Part shown: positions 6,325 to 11,563 of the stretch, piece after piece
Numbering within the stretch: the first letter of the stretch is position 1
Layout of the letters: the number at the start of each line of letters is the position of its first letter
NCBI GenBank assembly: GCA_040289295.1
Contig: PSLA01000037.1
Coordinates: 1-11,563, forward strand
Reading direction: 5' to 3'
Source: J051 sp040289295
Lineage (GTDB): Bacteria; Armatimonadota; Fimbriimonadia; Fimbriimonadales; ATM1
DNA length: 11,563 bases
Notes under the pieces: generated by a model
What the model was told of the DNA's origin: nothing
What the model saw: the letters and a program-made list of their open reading frames with translations, nothing else
Databases searched by the model: none
Translations under genes and position numbers: made by a program

Positions 6325-7578
6325 TCACGCGGCGCGACGGTCGCCCACCCGAACCAGCTTCGCCGAGGCGAAGAGCGTTCGCCCCGAGCGCCCGGACTCG
6401 GGGTAATACGCCACGCCCATCGAGACCGCGATCTGCGATGCGCCGGCGTTCCGTTGCAACCAGCGCTCAACCTTGCCCCGGATGCGATCGTGCGCCACCC
6501 GTACCTGCTCACCGGTTCCGGGAAAGATGATCCCAAACCCCGTTTCGCCGACTCGGCCGACGACATCAAGCCGCCGCACCCCATCGCGCAAGAAGCCCGA
6601 AGCGTTTCGCAGAAAGTCCTCTACCGCGCTCTGACCATAAAACTTGGCCAACGCGCCGAGGCCGTCGAAGTGAACCCTCACGAACCCTACGGCGGCACCC
6701 AAACACGATGCACGGTGTACCTCCTCGTCGAGCCTCCGCATAAGATACTCCTCCCGGTAGCAACCGATCGCCTCATCCAAAACCTCGGTCGGGGCATTGC
6801 CAACTTCGAGGCGAATCTTGCGCTCTGCCGCCTCCTGCTCCTCGAGTACCTTCCGCAGTTTGTTCGTCGATTGGCGCAGGACGTGCCCAACGTAGTTCGG
6901 CGAGATTCCGAGCCGGATGGCGATCTCCGTTTGATTAAGCGCTTCCACGTGGAAGAGGTAAAGAACCTCGCGCTCGAGGTCCCGCAGTCCGGACATTACC
7001 TCCTCGAGCACGAGGCGCTCTTCCATCCCCAGTTGTGTTCTGCCCTCGTCGCTAAAGCCCGCCGTGTCCGCTTCCTCGTCGTCGTCGTCGTAGGTTGCGT
7101 TGATGCTTGCTACCTTGAAAAGATCTTCCGTCGCGCGAATCTCCGCGAGCGTCTCGGAGGTAATCTCCGCCCTGGCGGCGAGCTCGTCGTCGTTCGGCTC
7201 GCGGCCTATTTCCTGCATGAGCGTCGCATGTGCCTTGCGAACGCGGTTTCGCACTTCTTGCAGCCATGCCGGTTCGCGGATGATTCGCGAGCGGTCGCGC
7301 AGGTGGTGCTTCATCGCCCCTACGACGAGGTGCGTCGCGTAGGTTGAGAACTTCACTCCCTTCTCCGGCTCGAACAGTGTCAGCGCGTTCAGCAAGCCGA
7401 TGAAGCCGACCTGCACCAGGTCCTCGAACATTTCGAGCCCCGCGTAGCGGCGCGCTACTCGCTCGACCAGCGGCGTGTGCCTACGCAAGATCTCATCGAG
7501 CAAGTGCTGCTCACCCGTTTTCAAGTACTTTGCGACGAGCGCCTCCGCCTCGTCCCATTCAGACGTCCTGTCCTTCAC
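6325..7578 (-). CDS. Sigma-70 family (group-3-like) factor fused to a degenerate GGDEF domain
   Basis: The 417-aa protein joins two modules. Residues about 27-98 form sigma region 2 (RHTPLVERVARRYAG, EDLVQVGFIGLLNAL, FSTYATHLVVGAMKHHLRDR), about 105-160 region 3, and about 190-245 region 4 (LREV-type helix then QTEIAIRLGISPNYVGHVLR, a helix-turn-helix). This is the layout of SigB/SigF/FliA-type alternative sigmas. Residues about 268-415 match a GGDEF domain in outline (DVVGRVGETGFGIIFPGT, then VSMGVAYYPESG). The signature GG(D/E)EF is GETGF (344-348), and the metal-binding Asp region reads VHFDGLGAL, so cyclase activity is not expected. RRLD at 335-338, exactly five residues before GETGF, matches the RxxD I-site that binds c-di-GMP. 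I infer a c-di-GMP-sensing sigma factor. GTG 7576-7578 has AAGGGAG six bases upstream. Confidence 0.9.
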   Translation of the reverse strand: MKDRTSEWDEAEALVAKYLKTGEQHLLDEILRRHTPLVERVARRYAGLEMFEDLVQVGFIGLLNALTLFEPEKGVKFSTYATHLVVGAMKHHLRDRSRIIREPAWLQEVRNRVRKAHATLMQEIGREPNDDELAARAEITSETLAEIRATEDLFKVASINATYDDDDEEADTAGFSDEGRTQLGMEERLVLEEVMSGLRDLEREVLYLFHVEALNQTEIAIRLGISPNYVGHVLRQSTNKLRKVLEEQEAAERKIRLEVGNAPTEVLDEAIGCYREEYLMRRLDEEVHRASCLGAAVGFVRVHFDGLGALAKFYGQSAVEDFLRNASGFLRDGVRRLDVVGRVGETGFGIIFPGTGEQVRVAHDRIRGKVERWLQRNAGASQIAVSMGVAYYPESGRSGRTLFASAKLVRVGDRRAA

Positions 7579-7667
7579 GCATCACTCCCTTGATTCGGCG
7601 GCGCGGTCCGTGCGCAGCCGGTGTCGTGGGCGGCAATCCCTGCCGGCCCGTTGTTCCCTGTTCGTTA

Positions 7668-7702
7668 GTGGGGAGTGAGCGCGGGTGCGCTTTCCTCCCC
7701 AC
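7668..7702 (-). terminator. Strong imperfect hairpin between pilC-like gene and sigma-GGDEF gene
   Basis: GTGGGGAG and CTCCCCAC (7668-7675, 7695-7702) pair over 8 bp. An inner AGCGC/GCGCT stem (7678-7682, 7687-7691) closes a 4-nt loop, separated by a small internal loop. It lies 53 nt after the pilC-like stop and about 90 nt before the sigma gene start. It lacks a T-run on either side, so a terminator is only one possibility. The rest of the 177-nt gap holds a smaller CGGCA/TGCCG hairpin and no recognisable promoter. Confidence 0.4.
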
Positions 7703-7755
7703 GTTCCCCTCACGAGCGCCCGAGCACGACGGGCACCGCTATCAACCCCTTCTCG

Positions 7756-8967
7756 TCACTGGATCGAGTTGACGAGTTTGAAGATGGGAGTCATCACCGA
7801 GATTGCAATGAATCCCACGATGACACCCATGAAGATAATCAACATCGGCTCGATCATCGAGGTAAGACCCTTCACGGTCTGCTCGACCTCTTGATCGTAG
7901 AAGTCGCCGATCTTGACGAGCATCTCACTCAGCCGACCGCTCTCTTCGCCTATGTCCACCATATGCGTTACCATCGCTGGGAAGAGGCCGGACTGCTCGA
8001 GCGGCAGGCTCAACTTGCTTCCTTCGCGAATCGAGATCCGCGCGTCGTCAATCGCACTCGCTAGAACGCGGTTCCCCGACGTCTCGCCCACGATCTCCAA
8101 CGCCCGCATCATCGGAACTCCCGAGGAGATGAGCGTGCCAAACGTTCTCGCAAACCGTGCAACCGCCATCTTCAATACAATCTCGCCCACAATCGGCAGC
8201 CGCAGCTTCAAGGCGTCTACTTGATAAGCCCCCTTCTCATTGCGCGCCCACATCTTCAACGAGATGAACGCAGCAAACACTGCAACGATCAGAAGCCACC
8301 AGTACGACCCGAAAAAGTCGCCAATCCCAAACAGAAAGGCCGTAACCGGAGGAATCTCAACGTTCATCCCCTCGAAAATCTCTTTGAACTTGGGCAGAAC
8401 GAACGTGAACAGCGCGAACAGCATCACAACCGAGAACACGAGAACCAAGACCGGATACATCATCGCGCTCTTGATCTTCGAGCGAACCTCCAACTCGTAC
8501 TCGAGGAAGTTCGCCAGACGATCCAATATCGTGTCAAGCACACCGCCCAGCTCGGCAGCCTTCACCATGTTCACATACAACTTGTTGAACACCGCGGGGT
8601 GCTTCGCAATTGCTTCGTTCAACGACAGCCCGCTTCTCACGTCTGAACCAACCGACGTCAAACATTGCTTCAATACCGCGTCCTTCGTCTGAGCCTGAAG
8701 AATCTCCAAGCAGCGAAGCATCGGAATGCCCGCGTTGACCATCGTCGCGAACTGGCGGCTGAACACCACGAGGTTCTTCAGTTTCACCCTCGACGGCGCG
8801 AACAGCCTCCCGCCCCCGACGCCCTTCGAGCGCGCTGGCGTAATGCTGGTAACGTGCAGCTGCTGGTCGTGCAGCTTCTTTAGGACGAGGCTCTCGCTGT
8901 CGGCGTCAACCTCGCCGTGAATTGTCCGACCGGATGCGTCGACTGCCGTGTACGTGTAAGTAGCCAT
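7756..8967 (-). CDS. pilC: Type II secretion / type IV pilus inner-membrane assembly protein (GspF/PilC family)
   Basis: The 403-aa polytopic inner-membrane platform protein would support pseudopilus or type IV pilus assembly. It begins with the family-typical MATYTYTAVDASGRTIHGEV and has two T2SSF domains. The first (about 67-190) contains FSRQFATMVNAGIPMLRCLE and AELGGVLDTILDRLANFLE; the second (about 270-393) contains FARTFGTLISSGVPMMRALE and GEESGRLSEMLVKIGDFYDQ. Transmembrane segments lie near 171-192, 222-240 and 373-395, and the length equals PilC/GspF standards. ATG 8965-8967 was chosen by the conserved N-terminus, with GGGAAG about 4-5 nt upstream. The ATPase partners (PilB/PilT) and pilins are not in the window. 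It is divergent from the diguanylate cyclase gene and upstream of the sigma-GGDEF gene. PilC and GspF cannot be separated without the missing partners. Confidence 0.95.
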   Translation of the reverse strand: MATYTYTAVDASGRTIHGEVDADSESLVLKKLHDQQLHVTSITPARSKGVGGGRLFAPSRVKLKNLVVFSRQFATMVNAGIPMLRCLEILQAQTKDAVLKQCLTSVGSDVRSGLSLNEAIAKHPAVFNKLYVNMVKAAELGGVLDTILDRLANFLEYELEVRSKIKSAMMYPVLVLVFSVVMLFALFTFVLPKFKEIFEGMNVEIPPVTAFLFGIGDFFGSYWWLLIVAVFAAFISLKMWARNEKGAYQVDALKLRLPIVGEIVLKMAVARFARTFGTLISSGVPMMRALEIVGETSGNRVLASAIDDARISIREGSKLSLPLEQSGLFPAMVTHMVDIGEESGRLSEMLVKIGDFYDQEVEQTVKGLTSMIEPMLIIFMGVIVGFIAISVMTPIFKLVNSIQ

Positions 8968-9012
8968 AAATCTTCCCGTGCGCACCGGACTGCAAGGCGA
9001 CTCGGGCGCCGC

Positions 9013-9018
9013 TATAAT
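9013..9018 (+). promoter_or_regulatory. -10 box TATAAT for the diguanylate cyclase gene
   Basis: A perfect TATAAT lies on the plus strand in the 150-nt divergent gap. With a 17-nt spacer the -35 would be CTGCAA (8990-8995), only three matches to TTGACA. The predicted start near 9025 leaves a 5' UTR of roughly 90 nt before ATG 9118. Confidence 0.42.
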
Positions 9019-9079
9019 CTTCGGAACGCCGAACGGGCTTTCCACATACGAACGTACCCCTACCTGAAAAACATCTCGA

Positions 9080-9096
9080 GGGTTTGGACAAAACCC
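9080..9096 (+). other. Hairpin in the diguanylate cyclase 5' leader
   Basis: GGGTTT (9080-9085) pairs with AAACCC (9091-9096) around a GGACA loop, 21 nt before ATG 9118. It is short and perfect. It occupies the region where a ribosome site would be expected and none is obvious, so it may influence translation, or be chance. Confidence 0.25.
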
Positions 9097-9117
9097 CGCA
9101 CAAGTACCGGTTTCGCC

Positions 9118-10101
9118 ATGGCGGAGTGCGGAGCCGAGCCTGCCCGTCCTACTATTCCTATGGTGCTATTGCTTTCGCCGCAAATGGGCGCCCTGTTCTG
9201 GAGCCAAACCTCCGAGATGGTCGCCCTGAGCCTGGCTGCCTTGTTCTTGGGGTGGACAGCCGGGCGATTCTGGGTCAGCGGAGCCGAGCGCCGCCGAATG
9301 GACGCGCTGCTCTGCGTCGCCAGAGCGCGCCGGCAGGGGCACTCGGATGAAAGGTTCCCCACCGACGACAGCCAACTCGGCGTCCTGATGCGGACCATCA
9401 ACGCAGACCTCGATCAAAACATGGCTCCTGTAAAAGATTTTGACCTTCGGATAGCCGAACTCGAAGAGCGGCTCCAAGCCCTGCGGCGGATCAACGAGAC
9501 GCTGACGCATGGCTCAGGCTCCGCAATCGAGACCGCCCGGCGCCTCGCGGAGCAGAACGATGAACTGGAGAAGGCGGTGCGCCACCTCAGGCACCTCGCA
9601 GCAACCGACGGGCTGACCGGCCTCGCCAACCACAAAACCTTGCACGATGAGTTGCGCAAAGCGGTCGCACACGCAACGCGCTACAAAGAACCGCTCTCCT
9701 TACTGATGCTCGACGTGGACCACTTCAAGCAGTTCAACGACAAGCACGGCCACCAGGCGGGAGACGGCGCGTTGCTCGACATCGCGGCGACGCTGCGCTC
9801 GCTTACACGCTCGGCAGACCTCTGCGCGCGATACGGTGGAGAGGAGTTCGCCGTTATCCTGCCGGCGACGTCGCTCGACGGCGCGCTGCAGATGGCGGAG
9901 CGCATCCGCGCCGCCGTGCAACACCACATCCAACAGCCGCATGACTTCACCGTGAGCATCGGCGTGGCGGAGATGGATGAGGAGACGCGAACCGCGGAAG
10001 ACCTGATCGCCACAGCCGACCGGTCGCTCTATGAAGCGAAACGCCGCGGCCGCAACCGCGTCGTTGCTGCGCAGGCGGAAGAACGACGGAAAGGGGCGTG
10101 A
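9118..10101 (+). CDS. Membrane-anchored diguanylate cyclase (GGDEF) with intact I-site
   Basis: The 327-aa protein would make c-di-GMP from two GTP. One transmembrane helix (about 34-53, VALSLAALFLGWTAGRFW) is followed by a coiled-coil-like region (about 105-160) and a full GGDEF domain (about 163-316). Motifs are ATDGLTGLANHKTL (162-175), LDVDHFKQFNDKHGHQAGD (198-216) with the metal Asp, the inhibitory RSAD (231-234), YGGEEFAVILP (239-249), and ADRSLYEAKRRGRNRV at the end. All catalytic residues are present, so it should be active and product-inhibited. No PAS, REC or periplasmic sensor domain is visible, so the input signal is unknown. The start is uncertain: ATG 9118, 9160 or 9184 are in frame and none has a good ribosome site. 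The frame extends back to 8917 but would overlap the divergent pilC-like gene. It converges on the restriction remnant. Confidence 0.92.
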   Translation: MAECGAEPARPTIPMVLLLSPQMGALFWSQTSEMVALSLAALFLGWTAGRFWVSGAERRRMDALLCVARARRQGHSDERFPTDDSQLGVLMRTINADLDQNMAPVKDFDLRIAELEERLQALRRINETLTHGSGSAIETARRLAEQNDELEKAVRHLRHLAATDGLTGLANHKTLHDELRKAVAHATRYKEPLSLLMLDVDHFKQFNDKHGHQAGDGALLDIAATLRSLTRSADLCARYGGEEFAVILPATSLDGALQMAERIRAAVQHHIQQPHDFTVSIGVAEMDEETRTAEDLIATADRSLYEAKRRGRNRVVAAQAEERRKGA

Positions 10102-10141
10102 GCGGATCTGCGCCCTTCACATATCACGAGATCCATCCGCT
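10101..10141. terminator. Inverted repeat between convergent genes
   Basis: AGCGGAT (10101-10107) and ATCCGCT (10135-10141) form a perfect 7-bp inverted repeat in the 58-nt gap between the diguanylate cyclase stop and the oppositely directed restriction remnant. The loop is 27 nt and there is no T-run, so a bidirectional terminator role is only possible. Confidence 0.25.
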
Positions 10142-10159
10142 GAAACTCTCCTCTGGATC

Positions 10160-10909
10160 TCAGCTGGTTGCAACATCGCACAGAAGGACAAGGCATCGCA
10201 CCCACTCTTTCATTGCTTTCCACGCTTCGTTGGAGTGTTCCAACGGAACCTCCACATGGGCAACGCGGGTGTTGCGGAACTCGTTGACTGAATTCAACAG
10301 CTGATAGACGCACGCCATCTCCGCGCCAGAGAAAGCTTTCTCGACATCCCGCCACACGCCAGCCACACCCCATCCGCCTTGTTGAGCGTAGTCAAGGCAG
10401 AACAGCAACGTACCAAGCCTCTGAATCGCACGACCAAAGACTAAGTTATCTCGTAAGTACCTTTGGTGTTTTTCCAACAGCGACCTCTGCCGATCCGGTA
10501 GGTCGCCCAGGTACGGATTAAAATATTCGATTTGTTCGCTCTGGCTGGCTGGTATTCTGGGCCTGAGCCGTTTCTCGAGGATCTGCAATGAGTGCTCTTC
10601 TAGAGGACGCAACAGAGGTTGGAAGGCGTGACCATAACCCTGCATATGGGAATGGGAGGCATGATCCAGCAACAACACCGCTTGCCGGAGAAACCCTTCA
10701 ATCGCTTCAGGCGCACGTTCAACGCCGGCCTCTTGCAGCGTTCTGGCAAACAGGTCATCCGCTTGTCCCCTTGCTGCCTCCTCGTCCAGAGGCGAGGCTC
10801 CCTGCCCTGTGGCAGCCTCCTTTAGCAGCCCTTTCAGGGATGGCTCACAAGCCCGCGCTAATTCCTCCACCGTCTGCGCAGCGCTTGCCTGAAAGAGGTT
10901 CTCTGGCAC
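10160..10909 (-). pseudogene. C-terminal region of a broken Type III-like Res protein, HEPN-like motif near the end
   Basis: This open segment (249 codons from GTG 10909) lies in the same frame as the nuclease fragment ending at TAG 10922-10924. Across the stop the text reads as one protein: ...SKSGRR-stop-TYLYVPENLFQ, where W-x-YLYVP would be natural, so TAG probably replaces TGG. I therefore treat it as the tail of the res gene rather than a separate gene, though GTG 10907-10909 could restart translation (no clear ribosome site). The segment is helical and charged. Near its end EFRNTRVAHVEVPLE (210-224) contains R212-N213-x4-H218, the R-x(4-6)-H form of HEPN RNase or nucleotidyl-binding domains. 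Family assignment is not certain. It converges with the diguanylate cyclase gene and is probably no longer functional as a restriction subunit. Confidence 0.62.
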
Positions 10910-10921
10910 GTACAGATACGT

Positions 10922-11076
10922 CTATCGACGCCCGCTCTTGGACGCCACCCTGCACCATTCGACGGCGACACTAGCCTTGAGGGGTACAAGCTCGTCCACT
11001 TTGCCTTTGAGTTCTGTAAGGTAGTATCTGCCATCAGTTAGGCGCACGATGAAGTCTGGCTCATAGAGACCACGCG
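10922..11076 (-). pseudogene. PD-ExK nuclease fragment of a Type III-like restriction (Res) protein
   Basis: The frame reading GLYEPDFIVRLTDGRYYLTE then LKG shows a PD-(D/E)xK nuclease core: the Pro-Asp pair, about 13 residues, then Glu-Leu-Lys-Gly. It is followed by LKASVAVEWCRVASKSG, the conserved final helix of Type III Res endonuclease domains. The helicase part that should precede it (about 700 or more residues) is absent: just upstream the sequence switches to the methyltransferase, in another frame, at about 11068-11076. The fragment ends at TAG 10922-10924, after which the same frame continues as the C-terminal region. It has no start codon of its own and is a remnant. Confidence 0.7.
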
Positions 11077-11563
11077 TCCCAGGTCTACCCTGATCCAGCG
11101 TCGCCCCAGCTTCTCGGCCACCGCCAGCGTCGTGCCGCTGCCGCAGAAGAAGTCGGCCACCAGGTCGCCTTCGTTGGAGGAAGCGGTGATAATCCTTTGA
11201 AGCAATCCTTCGGATTTCTGGGTTGGAAACCCCAAGTTCTCGTTGGCAAAACTCACCACTGCGAGGCTGTTGACTCCCTCCCCGACATGAATGCCCCATA
11301 CGTCCTCGATAGCAAGGCCTTGACCGCTCTTGCGCCCTCCCCATCTCTCGTATCCCTCGGGGTAAGGAATATACAGCTTGTTGAAAATGAAATCGTCTGG
11401 ATTCTTCACGTAAAAGAAGATCGTATCGTGATTCCGGATCCAGTTTTTTGCCATCGTCTTGTACCCAGAGACCCACGCCATGCACCAGATGATCTCTCTT
11501 TAAAAACCTCAGCACCAAAGACATCATCCAGACAAAGTCTTAGCAACGAGGTTAGGCGCCAAT
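11038..11563 (-). pseudogene. Type III-like site-specific DNA methyltransferase (Mod), frameshifted and truncated
   Basis: An N6/N4 DNA methylase of the beta type (PF01555-like), entering from the right edge. Its upstream frame reads LCLDDVFGAEVFK. It shifts frame at TTTTTAAAGAGAG (about 11497-11506), then continues as EIIWCMAWVSGYKTMAKNW, HDTIFFYVKNPDDFIFNK, GFPTQKSEGLLQRIITASS, DLVADFFCGSGTTLAVAEKL and GRRWIRVDLGR. FCGSGTT is the AdoMet-binding motif, and the PTQK block precedes it as in Mod proteins; the catalytic DPPY would lie beyond the edge. One extra A in the T5A3 run would restore VFKREIIWC. The expected ending (GRFxIHTTRKRL-like) is replaced at about 11074 by restriction-subunit sequence in another frame, and the Mod frame stops at 11038. 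ATG 11479-11481 is internal, not a true start. Confidence 0.8.

Noticed and set aside
8917..9117. 67-residue N-terminal extension of the diguanylate cyclase
   Set aside because: It overlaps the divergent pilC-like gene, includes the TATAAT promoter region and has no domain-like content.
11082..11527. 201-codon minus-strand frame from 11527 taken as one protein
   Set aside because: Only its last part (from about 11076) is real Res sequence; the earlier part is an out-of-frame reading of the methyltransferase.
1..11563. CRISPR array, insertion sequence or att site near the decayed restriction locus
   Set aside because: No direct repeat-spacer pattern, transposase-like frame or terminal inverted repeats were seen, and the tRNA-Ser is not flanked by a copy of its 3' end in the window.

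Overview
The window is GC-rich bacterial DNA, densely coded, with almost every gene on the minus strand; a single diguanylate cyclase gene (9118-10101) is on the plus strand. The set (NAD kinase, secreted TPR protein, selenophosphate synthetase, a sigma factor fused to a GGDEF-like domain, a PilC-type assembly protein, a tRNA-Ser) looks chromosomal and free-living. The phylum cannot be read from the sequence alone. An Armatimonadota/Fimbriimonadia-like lineage is a low-confidence guess.

Left part, in transcription order (right to left on the minus strand): tRNA-Ser(GGA) at 2690-2781, a TenA/CADD-like helical enzyme (2039-2662), a rhodanese with a membrane tail broken by a stop codon directly after its catalytic cysteine (1411-1983), a CapA-family metallophosphatase-like protein (215-1363), and the start of a secreted protein that changes frame before the window edge (1-186). 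Two of these genes carry a TATACT box only 6-7 nt before the ATG, suggesting leaderless transcripts.

Middle part: a TPR protein (3670-5124) is followed 2 nt later by NAD kinase (2819-3667). Upstream lies selD. A conventional call would start it at TTG 6142, but the true gene extends to about 6226 through an in-frame TGA (6188-6190). That TGA sits exactly at the catalytic Cys/Sec position and is followed by a SECIS-like hairpin (6145-6163). SelD is therefore predicted to be a selenoprotein, so the organism should use selenocysteine. Upstream of selD is a group-3-type sigma factor with a C-terminal degenerate GGDEF domain (6325-7578), which lost the active-site GG(D/E)EF but kept an RxxD inhibitory-site motif. 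Next come a PilC/GspF gene (7756-8967) and, divergently, an active-looking membrane diguanylate cyclase with its own I-site (9118-10101). Together these suggest c-di-GMP input into transcription and possibly type IV pilus function.

Right part (10160-11563): a decayed Type III-like restriction-modification locus. The methyltransferase has a one-base-type frameshift and loses its C-terminus at a junction with the C-terminal PD-ExK nuclease segment of a Res protein. That Res remnant is then interrupted by a TAG at a position where Trp is likely, and continues in frame into a long C-terminal region with a HEPN-like R-N-x4-H motif.

No CRISPR array, rRNA or insertion sequence was seen. No gene-free stretch exceeds about 180 bases.
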